From an uncultured Flavobacteriaceae bacterium (lineage in GTDB: Bacteria; Bacteroidota; Bacteroidia; Flavobacteriales; Flavobacteriaceae), in NCBI GenBank assembly GCA_947502495.1, contig CANNAC010000015.1, positions 1 through 51,524 on the forward strand: a stretch of DNA of 51,524 nucleotides, read 5' to 3'. Position 1 is the first letter of the stretch. The number at the start of each line of letters is the position of its first letter. The notes under the pieces were generated by a model, which saw only the letters and a program-made list of their open reading frames with translations, ran no database searches and was not told the origin of the DNA. Shown piece after piece: positions 25,611 through 34,150 of this stretch. Both the position numbers and the translations under genes were made by a program.

Positions 25611-26774
25611 ATGGTACAATTCATAAAACATTTAATAGCAATAGTACTCTTGTTGGTTATATCTTATTCTGGTTTTGCACATGTAAAACCAGAAAGTGAT
25701 ATCGCTATTGTTTTAAACGAATTAGAACAAGAAACACAAACGATAACAACAGAGTATCGTTTGAAAAATAAGAACTTGCAAGAAAGACTAGCGGTGGTTA
25801 ACAAAAAGCTTGTAAACCCAAACCGTATAAACAAGCAAGTTGCACTTCTAATACAAAAAGACCAATTACAAGAACGATTAAAACGAAATGCGCTATCCGA
25901 AGCTAGTGATATTAGTAAAATACGCTATTTAAAGGGCTTGCAAATTATCAAAATATTGTATGAAAAAACCTTGAGTTTAGATCATCACTTTACATCTGTA
26001 GCTACTTTTAATGAAATAAACAATTTGAGTAATCCCAACCATTATCCCGAATTTGCAAAGATGAAAGATGTCATTAGTAGTAAGCAAGATAAAAAAGCAG
26101 GGTTTAACTTATCTAGTATTTTGGGAGATAATATATATACTTCTGTGGTACATTCTATTGTATCCTTATTTACAAATACCAGTTCTAGTCAAACGGAAAA
26201 AGAAGCAGATTTAAAAGATGTGGAGTGTATTTTAGATTTTACACTACGGATGCATAATGATTTGAATACGATCTATTTTGAAACTGCCTTTTTGCAAAAG
26301 AGTAACGATAATATTATTATAGAATTGGAACAACTATTTGTCGATTTCACAAAACCTATTCAGTATAAAACACCTCTAAAGGAATGTAGAAATGCAGACG
26401 ATTGGGACGCTGTTAGAGACAATCTAAATGGTTTTCTGGAAGAATTAAACAAAGTCATAAGTGATGATGCACAACGTTACAAAGCACATAAAATGCAAAT
26501 AAATTTAGAGTTTCCTATTGATAGATTATTACAATTTATAACCCAATATAATTCGCATATCAATCAAGGTGCAAAGTTTTATGAAAAGTTCGGCATTATG
26601 CTAAATAGTTATGAAAATGAAAAACAATGTGCTTCAAAAATACCAGCAGAATACAATACCCTAAAAGAAAATATAAAAGTTAGTATTGATAAATTTAATA
26701 CCGCTTACAAACCCGTTGAAATTAATGGTAGTAAAATGAAACAAGTCCTTTACGGAATAAATGAATATGATTAA
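25611..26774 (+). CDS. Exported helical protein of unknown function
   Basis: This 387-residue protein begins with a signal peptide (VQFIKHLIAIVLLLVISYSGFA) and is otherwise mostly helical. A probable coiled coil covers about 35-95 (VLNELEQETQTITTEYRLKNKNLQERLAVVNKKL). A short apolar patch near 165-190 (FNLSSILGDNIYTSVVHSIVSLF) could insert in a membrane. Helical segments fill the rest, with isolated cysteines near 204, 257 and 337. No enzymatic motif is seen. It is the last gene of the 24386-26774 group and ends without a clear terminator. It may be a partner or scaffold of the small protein before it; this is inference from spacing only. Confidence 0.7.
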   Translation: MVQFIKHLIAIVLLLVISYSGFAHVKPESDIAIVLNELEQETQTITTEYRLKNKNLQERLAVVNKKLVNPNRINKQVALLIQKDQLQERLKRNALSEASDISKIRYLKGLQIIKILYEKTLSLDHHFTSVATFNEINNLSNPNHYPEFAKMKDVISSKQDKKAGFNLSSILGDNIYTSVVHSIVSLFTNTSSSQTEKEADLKDVECILDFTLRMHNDLNTIYFETAFLQKSNDNIIIELEQLFVDFTKPIQYKTPLKECRNADDWDAVRDNLNGFLEELNKVISDDAQRYKAHKMQINLEFPIDRLLQFITQYNSHINQGAKFYEKFGIMLNSYENEKQCASKIPAEYNTLKENIKVSIDKFNTAYKPVEINGSKMKQVLYGINEYD

Positions 26775-26786
26775 TTTTTTTATTTT

Positions 26787-26930
26787 GCATAGGAAAAGCT
26801 ATTGGGTCAAATATTAGGTATTTAACGATAGAAGCATTAGGTTATAGATACAATTAACAAAGGACTTCAAAATAATTTAGTTAATTTTGAAATGTCTGAA
26901 GAATTATCTCGACTACTATCGATTAATTAA
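26787..26930 (+). pseudogene. Possible degraded coding remnant
   Basis: In the 173-bp gap two adjoining frames read like protein without a start codon: GKAIGSNIRYLTIEALGYRYN ended by a stop, then, one frame shifted, TINKGLQNNLVNFEMSEEL running to a stop at 26928. Together they could be the tail of a lost gene broken by a frameshift. The stretch is too short for certainty and no family is recognised. Confidence 0.25.
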
Positions 26931-26947
26931 TAAAAAGAATATAAAAA

Positions 26948-27853
26948 ATGAAAATACCTTATAACCTTCTAGGTTTATTTTTAGTATTAAATCTTGTAGC
27001 ATGTAAAGAAACTACAAAAAAAGAAACCGCTACTACTGTGGAAGTAGAAACGTCTGAAACACAATATAACATCCCAGATTCTTGGGTACAAGAAAGAGTG
27101 GCGAAAGCGAATAAAAGACTAAATACTACAGAAGCAGGTAAAGTATTATGGAGTGCTATGGAAGCTCATGGGGGATTAGATAAATGGTATGGTAATGGTT
27201 ATTTTTCTATGCGTTTTAATTATGAACCAGTAGATGGTAAAGGAATTAGAGATTCGTACCAAACCATAGATACTTGGAGCAATAAAGCAAGACATAATAG
27301 TATTACAGATCCAACATCTATTTTTGGTTGGGATGGTCAAGAAGCTTGGATAAAAGCAAAAGATAGCACATCGTTTGCTTATGATACTAAATTCTGGGCT
27401 TTAACACCATTGTATTTTTCAGGGCATCCATTTGTTTTAGATGGCGAAGGTGTAAATCTAGAATTATTACCAGAACTAGAATTTAAAGGTGCAACACAAA
27501 AAGTGATCAAAGCAACGTATGAAGCTGGTGTAGGTTCTGCTCCAGACGATTATTATGTTCTGTATGTAAATGCAAAAACAAATTTAGTGTCAGCCATTAA
27601 ATATATTGTTTCTTATCCTAAATACTTTCCAAATGGAGGGCACGCACCAGAAAAAACAACAGTTCTACAAGGAACAACTACTGTAGACGGAATTATTTTT
27701 GCAACCGGGTTTAAAACCTATTGGTCTACTACAGATAAAGATGGACTGGGGGAATATATCACTAAAATAAGTGTTAGTGATCTTAGTTTCTCTCCAACTG
27801 TAGAAGAGAATTTCTTTTCTAAACCAGAAGGAGCAAAAGTGTTAATGGATTAG
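26948..27853 (+). CDS. Lipoprotein, LolA/LppX-like fold (DUF6503-like)
   Basis: The protein has 301 residues, with a lipoprotein signal ending at Cys19 (LVLNLVAC) and a Lys/Thr/Glu-rich tether. The region WSAMEAHGGLDKWYGNGYFSM near 64-84 is the usual opening of Bacteroidota lipoproteins with a LolA/LppX-type open beta barrel. Repeated strands follow, such as GWDGQEAWIKAKDS and DDYYVLYVNAKTNLVSAIKYI. Such folds bind lipids or other hydrophobic ligands, but the ligand here is unknown. It is transcribed alone, with a bidirectional terminator behind it. Family assignment rests on pattern memory, so confidence is moderate. Confidence 0.72.
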   Translation: MKIPYNLLGLFLVLNLVACKETTKKETATTVEVETSETQYNIPDSWVQERVAKANKRLNTTEAGKVLWSAMEAHGGLDKWYGNGYFSMRFNYEPVDGKGIRDSYQTIDTWSNKARHNSITDPTSIFGWDGQEAWIKAKDSTSFAYDTKFWALTPLYFSGHPFVLDGEGVNLELLPELEFKGATQKVIKATYEAGVGSAPDDYYVLYVNAKTNLVSAIKYIVSYPKYFPNGGHAPEKTTVLQGTTTVDGIIFATGFKTYWSTTDKDGLGEYITKISVSDLSFSPTVEENFFSKPEGAKVLMD

Positions 27854-27875
27854 TTTTAATAACGAATAGTATAAT

Positions 27876-27915
27876 AAAAGCCTTAGTAATCACAAGAGAA
27901 TTACTAAGGCTTTTT
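27876..27915. terminator. Bidirectional terminator between the lipoprotein and lacI-type genes
   Basis: A perfect 15-bp inverted repeat, 27876-27890 with 27900-27914 (AAAAGCCTTAGTAAT and its complement), has T or A tracts on both sides. It fits two convergent genes. Confidence 0.85.
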
Positions 27916-27932
27916 GTTTTTAAGAGGTGATA

Positions 27933-28973
27933 TTAATTTTTTGCAACCAAATTGGTAGATTCTCGTTTTATTAATTCGGTTTCTAATTCTATTATTTTTG
28001 GAATAATAGCTTCTTCTTTTTTTACCTTTTTAATCTCTTTGTATAATTGTTTAAAAGCCGTTTTTCCCATTTTATACCCTGGTTGATCAATGGTACTTAA
28101 TGTAGGAGATATAACAGAAGACATAAACCAATTACTAAAACCAACAATAGCAATATCTTCAGGAATCTTTACACCTAATCTATTAAACTCTGAAATTGCT
28201 CCAATTGCTACTAAGTCGGTATTAATAAATATGCCATCCACATCTTTATGGTCTTGTAGCAATTGCTTTGCACTATTTTTTCCGTCTTCAAAGCTAGTAT
28301 CTCCACATTCACATATATACACTAAAGAAGCGTCATAAGGTAAATTATTATCTATTAATGCTTTTTTATAACCAAGAAATCTATCAATAGAATTTTGAGG
28401 TAAAAGAGGTCCTCTAAAGTGAGCTATGCGTTTACAACCTATGTCTATTAAATGTTGTGTAGCCTTATAAGCTGCCTGCCTATCATTAATTATAACTTTT
28501 GAGCATTTAACAATTTTGGCTATTTTGTCAAACATTACTATGGGTTTCTCTTGCGCAATTACTTCATTAATATGATTAAATTGTGCTGTTCCATTTGCTA
28601 ATGAAATTAAAATACCATCCACACGTTGGCTTAATAATAAATCAATTTGTTTCTTTTCTAATTCGAAAGATTCGTTAGATTGTAGTATAATCACTAAAAA
28701 CCCTTTTTTTTCGGCTTGTTCCACAATCCCTTTTATAACACTCGAAAAAAAATGATGTACAATTTCAGGAATTATTAATCCTATCGTTTTAGATTCTTTG
28801 TTTCTTAAATTAACAGCAAAAGAATTAGGTTTATAGTTAAGGGTTTTTGCTAATTCTTTTACTAACCCTTTGGTTTTCTTGCTTATATCTGGATAGTCTT
28901 TTAATGCTTTAGATACTGTAGTTACAGAAATATTAAGTTGTTCTGCAATTTGTTTAAGAGTAACTGGCTTCAT
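27933..28973 (-). CDS. LacI-family transcriptional regulator of the sucrose locus
   Basis: This is a DNA-binding sugar sensor of 346 residues. The N-terminal LacI helix-turn-helix is complete: VTLKQIAEQLNISVTTVSKAL near 4-24, and the hinge helix NYKPNSFAVNLR. A periplasmic-binding-protein-like effector domain follows (KTIGLIIPEIVHHFFSSVIKGI onward). It is divergent from the TonB receptor of the sucrose genes, with two palindromic operators between. A predicted -7 element for this gene, TATATTTA on the minus strand (28999-28992), places its -33 region inside the first operator, so autoregulation is likely. The effector is probably sucrose, fructose or a sugar phosphate, by context only. Confidence 0.93.
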   Translation of the reverse strand: MKPVTLKQIAEQLNISVTTVSKALKDYPDISKKTKGLVKELAKTLNYKPNSFAVNLRNKESKTIGLIIPEIVHHFFSSVIKGIVEQAEKKGFLVIILQSNESFELEKKQIDLLLSQRVDGILISLANGTAQFNHINEVIAQEKPIVMFDKIAKIVKCSKVIINDRQAAYKATQHLIDIGCKRIAHFRGPLLPQNSIDRFLGYKKALIDNNLPYDASLVYICECGDTSFEDGKNSAKQLLQDHKDVDGIFINTDLVAIGAISEFNRLGVKIPEDIAIVGFSNWFMSSVISPTLSTIDQPGYKMGKTAFKQLYKEIKKVKKEEAIIPKIIELETELIKRESTNLVAKN

Positions 28974-29015
28974 CGAACACGAATTTTTTAATAAATATAG
29001 TTAAAAAAGCACTAA

Positions 29016-29029
29016 CGAAAACGTTTTCG
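29016..29029. promoter_or_regulatory. LacI-type operator O1
   Basis: CGAAAACGTTTTCG is a perfect palindrome with the central CG typical of LacI-family operators. It lies 43 bp before the lacI-type start codon, over that gene's predicted -33 region. It is repeated as O2, with centres 21 bp apart, two helical turns. Confidence 0.85.
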
Positions 29030-29036
29030 GTAAAAA

Positions 29037-29050
29037 CGAAAACGTTTTCG
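29037..29050. promoter_or_regulatory. LacI-type operator O2
   Basis: This is an identical 14-bp copy of O1, extending to 18 bp of perfect symmetry (AACGAAAACGTTTTCGTT, 29035-29052). It lies just upstream of the predicted -33 region of the TonB receptor promoter. That position suits activation or cooperative binding better than simple blocking of that promoter. Confidence 0.85.
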
Positions 29051-29084
29051 TTATTAAAAAATCAGTTTAAAGGGTATATAAATA

Positions 29085-29092
29085 TAAATTTG
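29085..29092 (+). promoter_or_regulatory. Candidate -7 element of the sucrose operon
   Basis: TAAATTTG fits TAnnTTTG and lies 45 bp before the receptor ATG. There is no TTG at the -33 position. A weak -33 would fit a promoter that needs an activator bound at the nearby operators. Confidence 0.5.
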
Positions 29093-29137
29093 ATATAAAC
29101 AAACAAGAATTTTTATTAAATAACCAAACTTAAAGAA

Positions 29138-31750
29138 ATGAAATCATTAAAAACTAAATGGGCATTTTTATTACTGACATTATTTTCAGTATCCTTTGTT
29201 GTTGCTCAGTCAACAATTTCCGGGAACATTAAAGATCAAAATGGAACACCTTTTTTAGGTGCTAATGTTATTATTCAAGGAACAAGCCAAGGAGCTGTAA
29301 CCGATTTTGATGGTAACTATTCCATTACTAATGTAGAAGATGGTACTTATGTTGTATCTGCTTCTTATATAGGTTTCCTTACAAACTCTCAAGACATTAC
29401 TATTAGTGGTGCAAATGTTGTTTTAGATTTTCAAATGATTGAAGATTCAGAATCTCTTGATGAAGTAATTATTACAGGTGTTGTTAATCCAAGATCTAAA
29501 ATTGAGTCAAGTGTATCTGTTACTAGCATGAGAGCAAAAACAATTGCACAATCTGCGCCAAGAACAACAGCAGAAATCTTTAGAACGATTCCAGGTATTC
29601 GTTCTGAGTCTTCTGGAGGTGAAGGAAACGCAAATATTGCAGTAAGAGGAGTGCCAATATCATCGGGTGGTTCTAAATATGTGCAAATACAAGAAGACGG
29701 ATTGCCAGTATTATTATTTGGAGATGTTTCCTTCGGAACAGCAGATATATTTACAAGATTCGATTATAATGTTTCTAGAATTGAAGCGATTCGTGGAGGT
29801 ACAGCGTCTACATTAACTTCTAATGCGCCAGGAGGAATTATTAATATTATTAGTAAAACTGGTAAAACGGAAGGCGGAGCAATAGGAACTACTTTTGGAG
29901 TGGATTACAATTCTTTTAGAACAGATTTTAGTTATGGTACAAGTATAGGTGATGGTCTTTATATTCATGCAGGAGGATTCTATAGAGCTGGAGAAGGGGT
30001 TAGAGAAACTGGATTTACAGCTAATAATGGTGGTCAATTAAAACTGAATCTTACTAAGGAATTTGAAAATGGTTCCGTAAGATTGTATGCAAAATATTTA
30101 AATGATAAAACTGCAGCTTACTTACCTATGCCAATGAAAGTTTCTGGTACAAATAGCGATCCTAATTGGGGGAATGCAGAAAACTTTGATGCAACTACAG
30201 GTTCATTACATACTTCTAATTTAACACAAACCGTTGGTTTAGGTGCAGATGGTCAATTAAGAAGAGGTAGTGTTACAGACGGGATGCATCCTATTTCTTC
30301 AACAGTTGGTGTTATCGCTGATTTTGATTTAGATAAAGGATGGAAAGTTGCTAATCATGCACGTTTTTCATCTAACAATGGATCTTTTGTTTCTCCTTTT
30401 CCAGCAGAAGTTGCTTCAGCATCTGCAATAGCAGATTCTTTTGGAACAGGTGCAACTTTGCAATTTACAGATGGAAGCCCAGTTGCAGCAAACAGTTTAG
30501 TTGCTAGAATTCACATGTTTGATGTAGAATTAGACAATTTTAATAACTTTATGAATGATCTTAAATTATCTAAGTCCTTTGGAAAAGTAGATGTTACGCT
30601 TGGGTATTTCAAAAGTATTCAAGATATCTCCATGTCATGGTTATGGAATTCTTATTTACAAGAAGTTAATGATGATAATGCAAGATTAATAAACGCTTTT
30701 GATGCAGCAAGTACTCCATTAAGTGAAAATGGATTATATGCGTACGGAACACCATATTGGGGAAACTTACATAGAAATTATAATACACAATACAATATTT
30801 CTGCTCCTTATGTTAATGTAACTATAGATGCTACCGATGCCATTACTGTGGATGCAAGTTTAAGATACGACAAAGGTAGAGTAGATGGTTCATTTACTGG
30901 TGGTGTTGAAACACAATACGATATTAATAACGATGGTGTTATTTCAGTTCCAGAACAAAGTGTTTATGCAATAGATACCGCTAATCCAACAGCTGTAGAC
31001 TACGATTATGATTATGTTTCTTATTCTTTAGGTTTAAATTATAAATTTAACGACAATCAATCTGTGTTTGCAAGATATAGTAAAGGTGCTTCTGCAAAAG
31101 CAGATCGTATTTTATTCTCCGGATTAGATTATTCAGATGGCGATAAAATAAATGCCTTAGATTACTTGACTCAAGCAGAAGTTGGAGTTAAAAGAAGTCT
31201 TGGTAAAGGAGCTGTTTACGCAACTGCTTTTTATGCTAAAACATCTGAAGAAGGTGGTTATGAAGCTACTTCTAATAGTATCATTGAAAACGATTATAAA
31301 TCTATTGGTTTAGAATTAGAAGGATTTTACAACTTTGGAGATTTTAACTTAAGAGCTGGTTTTACTTGGACGGATGCAGAAGTTGCTTCAGGTGCAAACA
31401 AAAACAATAGACCTAGAAGACAACCAAGTGGTATTTATAACTTCATGCCTTCTTATAAATTTGGAAGTGAAAAACAAAACATTTTCGGTTTAACCTTTAT
31501 AGGACAATCTAAAGCTTTTGCTCAAGATTCCAACGAATTAGTAATGCCAGGATTCATGATTGTTAATGGGTTTGTTAATGTAGGGATTACGAAATCTTTA
31601 AGTGCAAACCTTTCTGCTAATAATATTTTCGATTCTATTGGAGTAACAGAAGTAGAGGAAGGAAGTATTGTTGAAGGACAAGACAATTATGTTAGAGCTA
31701 GACCGCTTCCAGGAAGATCAGTTTCTATGGCTTTACAATACAAATTTTAA
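29138..31750 (+). CDS. TonB-dependent outer-membrane receptor, probable sucrose/oligosaccharide importer
   Basis: The 870-residue protein has a signal peptide (to VVAQ, about 23) and a carboxypeptidase-regulatory-like beta-sandwich domain (about 24-100: ISGNIKDQNGTPFLGANVIIQG). The plug domain follows (about 110-235: APRTTAEIFRTIPGIRSE, then RIEAIRGGTASTLTSNAPGGIINII). A 22-strand-type barrel ends with the aromatic terminus LQYKF. Such receptors import ligands across the outer membrane with TonB energy. No SusD-like lipoprotein gene follows, so it is probably not a SusC/D pair but a stand-alone porter. The substrate is assigned by its place at the head of a sucrose operon. Confidence 0.9.
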   Translation: MKSLKTKWAFLLLTLFSVSFVVAQSTISGNIKDQNGTPFLGANVIIQGTSQGAVTDFDGNYSITNVEDGTYVVSASYIGFLTNSQDITISGANVVLDFQMIEDSESLDEVIITGVVNPRSKIESSVSVTSMRAKTIAQSAPRTTAEIFRTIPGIRSESSGGEGNANIAVRGVPISSGGSKYVQIQEDGLPVLLFGDVSFGTADIFTRFDYNVSRIEAIRGGTASTLTSNAPGGIINIISKTGKTEGGAIGTTFGVDYNSFRTDFSYGTSIGDGLYIHAGGFYRAGEGVRETGFTANNGGQLKLNLTKEFENGSVRLYAKYLNDKTAAYLPMPMKVSGTNSDPNWGNAENFDATTGSLHTSNLTQTVGLGADGQLRRGSVTDGMHPISSTVGVIADFDLDKGWKVANHARFSSNNGSFVSPFPAEVASASAIADSFGTGATLQFTDGSPVAANSLVARIHMFDVELDNFNNFMNDLKLSKSFGKVDVTLGYFKSIQDISMSWLWNSYLQEVNDDNARLINAFDAASTPLSENGLYAYGTPYWGNLHRNYNTQYNISAPYVNVTIDATDAITVDASLRYDKGRVDGSFTGGVETQYDINNDGVISVPEQSVYAIDTANPTAVDYDYDYVSYSLGLNYKFNDNQSVFARYSKGASAKADRILFSGLDYSDGDKINALDYLTQAEVGVKRSLGKGAVYATAFYAKTSEEGGYEATSNSIIENDYKSIGLELEGFYNFGDFNLRAGFTWTDAEVASGANKNNRPRRQPSGIYNFMPSYKFGSEKQNIFGLTFIGQSKAFAQDSNELVMPGFMIVNGFVNVGITKSLSANLSANNIFDSIGVTEVEEGSIVEGQDNYVRARPLPGRSVSMALQYKF

Positions 31751-31788
31751 TAAGAGTTTATTTGATTAGTTTATTTTTAAGTGCATCA

Positions 31789-31827
31789 AAAGAGTTGGAG
31801 GTTATGCTAAGTTTCAGCTCTTTTTTT
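31789..31827 (+). terminator. Terminator-like hairpin between the receptor and permease genes
   Basis: AAAGAGTTG (31789-31797) pairs with CAGCTCTTT (31815-31823, one G-T pair), and seven T follow (31821-31827). With no clear promoter seen before the permease, it probably acts as a partial terminator that lowers expression of the later genes relative to the receptor. Confidence 0.6.
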
Positions 31828-31861
31828 CCTTATTTTAATTTCAAACTAAAAAAAAGATAAA

Positions 31862-33160
31862 ATGCTAACAAAACCTAAACTTACCTTTTGGCAAATACTA
31901 AACATGAATGTTGGATTCTTTGGTATTCAATATAGTTTTGGTTTGCAACAAAGTGCAGTAACACCAATTTACGATTTTTTAGGCGCAAGTCCAGATCAAA
32001 TTCCTTTACTACACCTAGCAGGACCTGTAACAGGTTTGTTAGTGCAACCAATTATTGGAGCATTAAGCGATAAAACATGGAGCCCTAAATTTGGAAGACG
32101 TAAACCTTTTTTCTTAATAGGAGCAATTTTATGTAGTTTAACCTTATTAGCATTCCCTTTTAGTAGCTCTTTATGGATGGCAGCAGGATTATTATGGATT
32201 TTAGATGCTGGTAATAATACAGCAATGGAACCTTATAGAGCGCTTATTGCAGATAAGTTAGATGATGAGCAACAACCTTTAGGTTTTCAAATGCAAAGCT
32301 TTTTTACAGGTTTAGGACAAGTGTTAGCTAATCTGTCGCTATTCATTTTTCCATTAATTTTTATAGGAACCACAGGTTCATTACCAACTTGGGTGTATGC
32401 ATCCTTCTTTTTAGGAGCAGTGTGTTCTATTGTAACTATTTTGTGGAGTATAAAAAAAACAAAAGAAATACCACCAACCGAAGAGGAATTAGCAAAACTT
32501 AGAAGTAAAAAAAGAAGTGTTTTAGGACCTTTAATAGAAATTTTTTCGGCCATAAAAGATATGCCAAAAGTGATGTGGCAATTAGCTTTAGTATACCTAT
32601 TTCAATGGTATGCATTGTTTTGCTATTGGCAAAATTCATCTAAAAGTGTTGCGCTTTCGGTATGGAATGCTACTCCAGATAATAAAGAAGCCTATAGTGA
32701 AGCTGTTGGATGGACCGGTTTAGTAAATGGTTGGTATAATGTAGTAACCTTTTTAGTTGCTTTTGCTTTAGTAGGATTCGCAAAAAAATATAGTCCAAAA
32801 AAAGTACATGCTTTTTGTTTAGTTATTGCAGCTGTAGGTTTTTTAGCTTTCCCACATATTGAAAATAAAAACGTATTGTTTTTTGCTATCACTGGTTTTG
32901 GTATTGGTTGGGCAAGTATGATGGGAATTCCATACTTGATGGTCGTTGCAGATATACCTAAAGAACGCTACGGCGTTTATATGGGAATAATTAACATGAT
33001 GATTGTAATTCCTATGATTATTCAAACGTTATCCTTTGGATATATCTTAAAAAACTTTTTAAATAACGATCCTAGAAACGCAATTACTTTTGCTGGAGTT
33101 TTACTCCTTATAAGTGCGATTTGTACCTTATTTATTAAAAGCAGAAAAGTAGTTTATTAG
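31862..33160 (+). CDS. Sucrose-type MFS/GPH sugar permease
   Basis: This is an inner-membrane secondary transporter of 432 residues with twelve predicted helices. The loop between helices 2 and 3 reads [19 protein letters not shown], the signature of the sucrose/H+ symporter (SUC, SLC45) branch. The N-terminal segment [24 protein letters not shown] also fits that branch. It would carry intact sucrose (or a similar alpha-glucoside) from periplasm to cytoplasm with protons. It lies after the receptor and before the fructokinase, so the order follows the path of the sugar. Specificity is supported by the downstream phosphorylase. Confidence 0.9.
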   Translation: MLTKPKLTFWQILNMNVGFFGIQYSFGLQQSAVTPIYDFLGASPDQIPLLHLAGPVTGLLVQPIIGALSDKTWSPKFGRRKPFFLIGAILCSLTLLAFPFSSSLWMAAGLLWILDAGNNTAMEPYRALIADKLDDEQQPLGFQMQSFFTGLGQVLANLSLFIFPLIFIGTTGSLPTWVYASFFLGAVCSIVTILWSIKKTKEIPPTEEELAKLRSKKRSVLGPLIEIFSAIKDMPKVMWQLALVYLFQWYALFCYWQNSSKSVALSVWNATPDNKEAYSEAVGWTGLVNGWYNVVTFLVAFALVGFAKKYSPKKVHAFCLVIAAVGFLAFPHIENKNVLFFAITGFGIGWASMMGIPYLMVVADIPKERYGVYMGIINMMIVIPMIIQTLSFGYILKNFLNNDPRNAITFAGVLLLISAICTLFIKSRKVVY

Positions 33161-33190
33161 AATTTTAAATTAAATCACATTTATAATATT

Positions 33191-34129
33191 TTGAAAAATA
33201 ATATAAAAAACATAGACATTTTATGTGTTGGCGAAGCGCTAATAGATTTTATTGGGCAACAACCAGATGTTCTTATTAATAACACAAGAGATTATCATCG
33301 ATATTTAGGAGGTTCGCCAACTAATGTTGCTATGAATTCGGCACGATTAGGATTAAATTCTTCAATGGTTGCAACAGTAGGAGATGATGGTTTTGGAGAG
33401 TATATTTTTAATAGATTCTCTCAAGTTGGCGTAAACATAGATTATATCAAAAAGATAAAAGAAAAACCGACAAGTGTGATTTTTGTTTCTCGCTCAGAAA
33501 ACACTCCAGATTTTATTCCTTTTCGCGAAGCAGATTATTGCATAACAGAAGACCAAATAACAGAAGAGGTACTCTTAAAAACAAAAATATTTCATACTAC
33601 CTGTTTTGCATTGAGTAAGAATCCTGCACAAAAAACTATAATTAATAAAGCAGAAGAGGCATTTAAATTAGGGTGTCAAATTAGTATAGATATTAATTAT
33701 TCTGAAAAATTATGGAATAATAAAGAAGAAGCTGTTCACATTATAAAATCTTACTGTAAGTTCAATCCGTTGATAAAGATTAGTGAGGATGACATGTTTA
33801 GATTCTTCGGGAAAACTTTGCCTCATGATGAAATATTTAAATTCTTTCATGATGAAGGAGCAGATAAAGTATGTTTAACTCTAGGAGATAAAGGGGTTAG
33901 GTTTTCACAAAAAGAAAAGGGAGTAATACAATTACCAGCAATAAAAGTAGAGCAAGTAATGGATGCCACAGGAGCTGGTGACGCCTTTTGGTCTGGATTT
34001 TTATTTGCTTACATAAAAGAAAAACCAATGGAAGAATGTTTACAGGTAGCATTGAAATTGGCTGCCTTAAAATTACAAAATGTAGGCAGATTACCAGATA
34101 ACATTAATATACTTTCTAAACTTTTGTAA
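33191..34129 (+). CDS. Fructokinase, PfkB family
   Basis: This is a cytoplasmic sugar kinase of 312 residues. The N-terminal PfkB pattern is ILCVGEALIDFIG, then RYLGGSPTNVAMNSARLG near 36-53. The C-terminal active-site signature is MDATGAGDAFWSGFLFAY near 257-274, with the catalytic Asp in GAGD. The most likely reaction is fructose + ATP to fructose-6-phosphate, using the fructose released by the phosphorylase next door. The start is a TTG at 33191; no ATG or GTG lies between it and the first conserved strand. It ends 21 bp before the ATG of the phosphorylase gene. Confidence 0.9.
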   Translation: MKNNIKNIDILCVGEALIDFIGQQPDVLINNTRDYHRYLGGSPTNVAMNSARLGLNSSMVATVGDDGFGEYIFNRFSQVGVNIDYIKKIKEKPTSVIFVSRSENTPDFIPFREADYCITEDQITEEVLLKTKIFHTTCFALSKNPAQKTIINKAEEAFKLGCQISIDINYSEKLWNNKEEAVHIIKSYCKFNPLIKISEDDMFRFFGKTLPHDEIFKFFHDEGADKVCLTLGDKGVRFSQKEKGVIQLPAIKVEQVMDATGAGDAFWSGFLFAYIKEKPMEECLQVALKLAALKLQNVGRLPDNINILSKLL

Positions 34130-34150
34130 TTAGATTATTCCCTGTTGATC

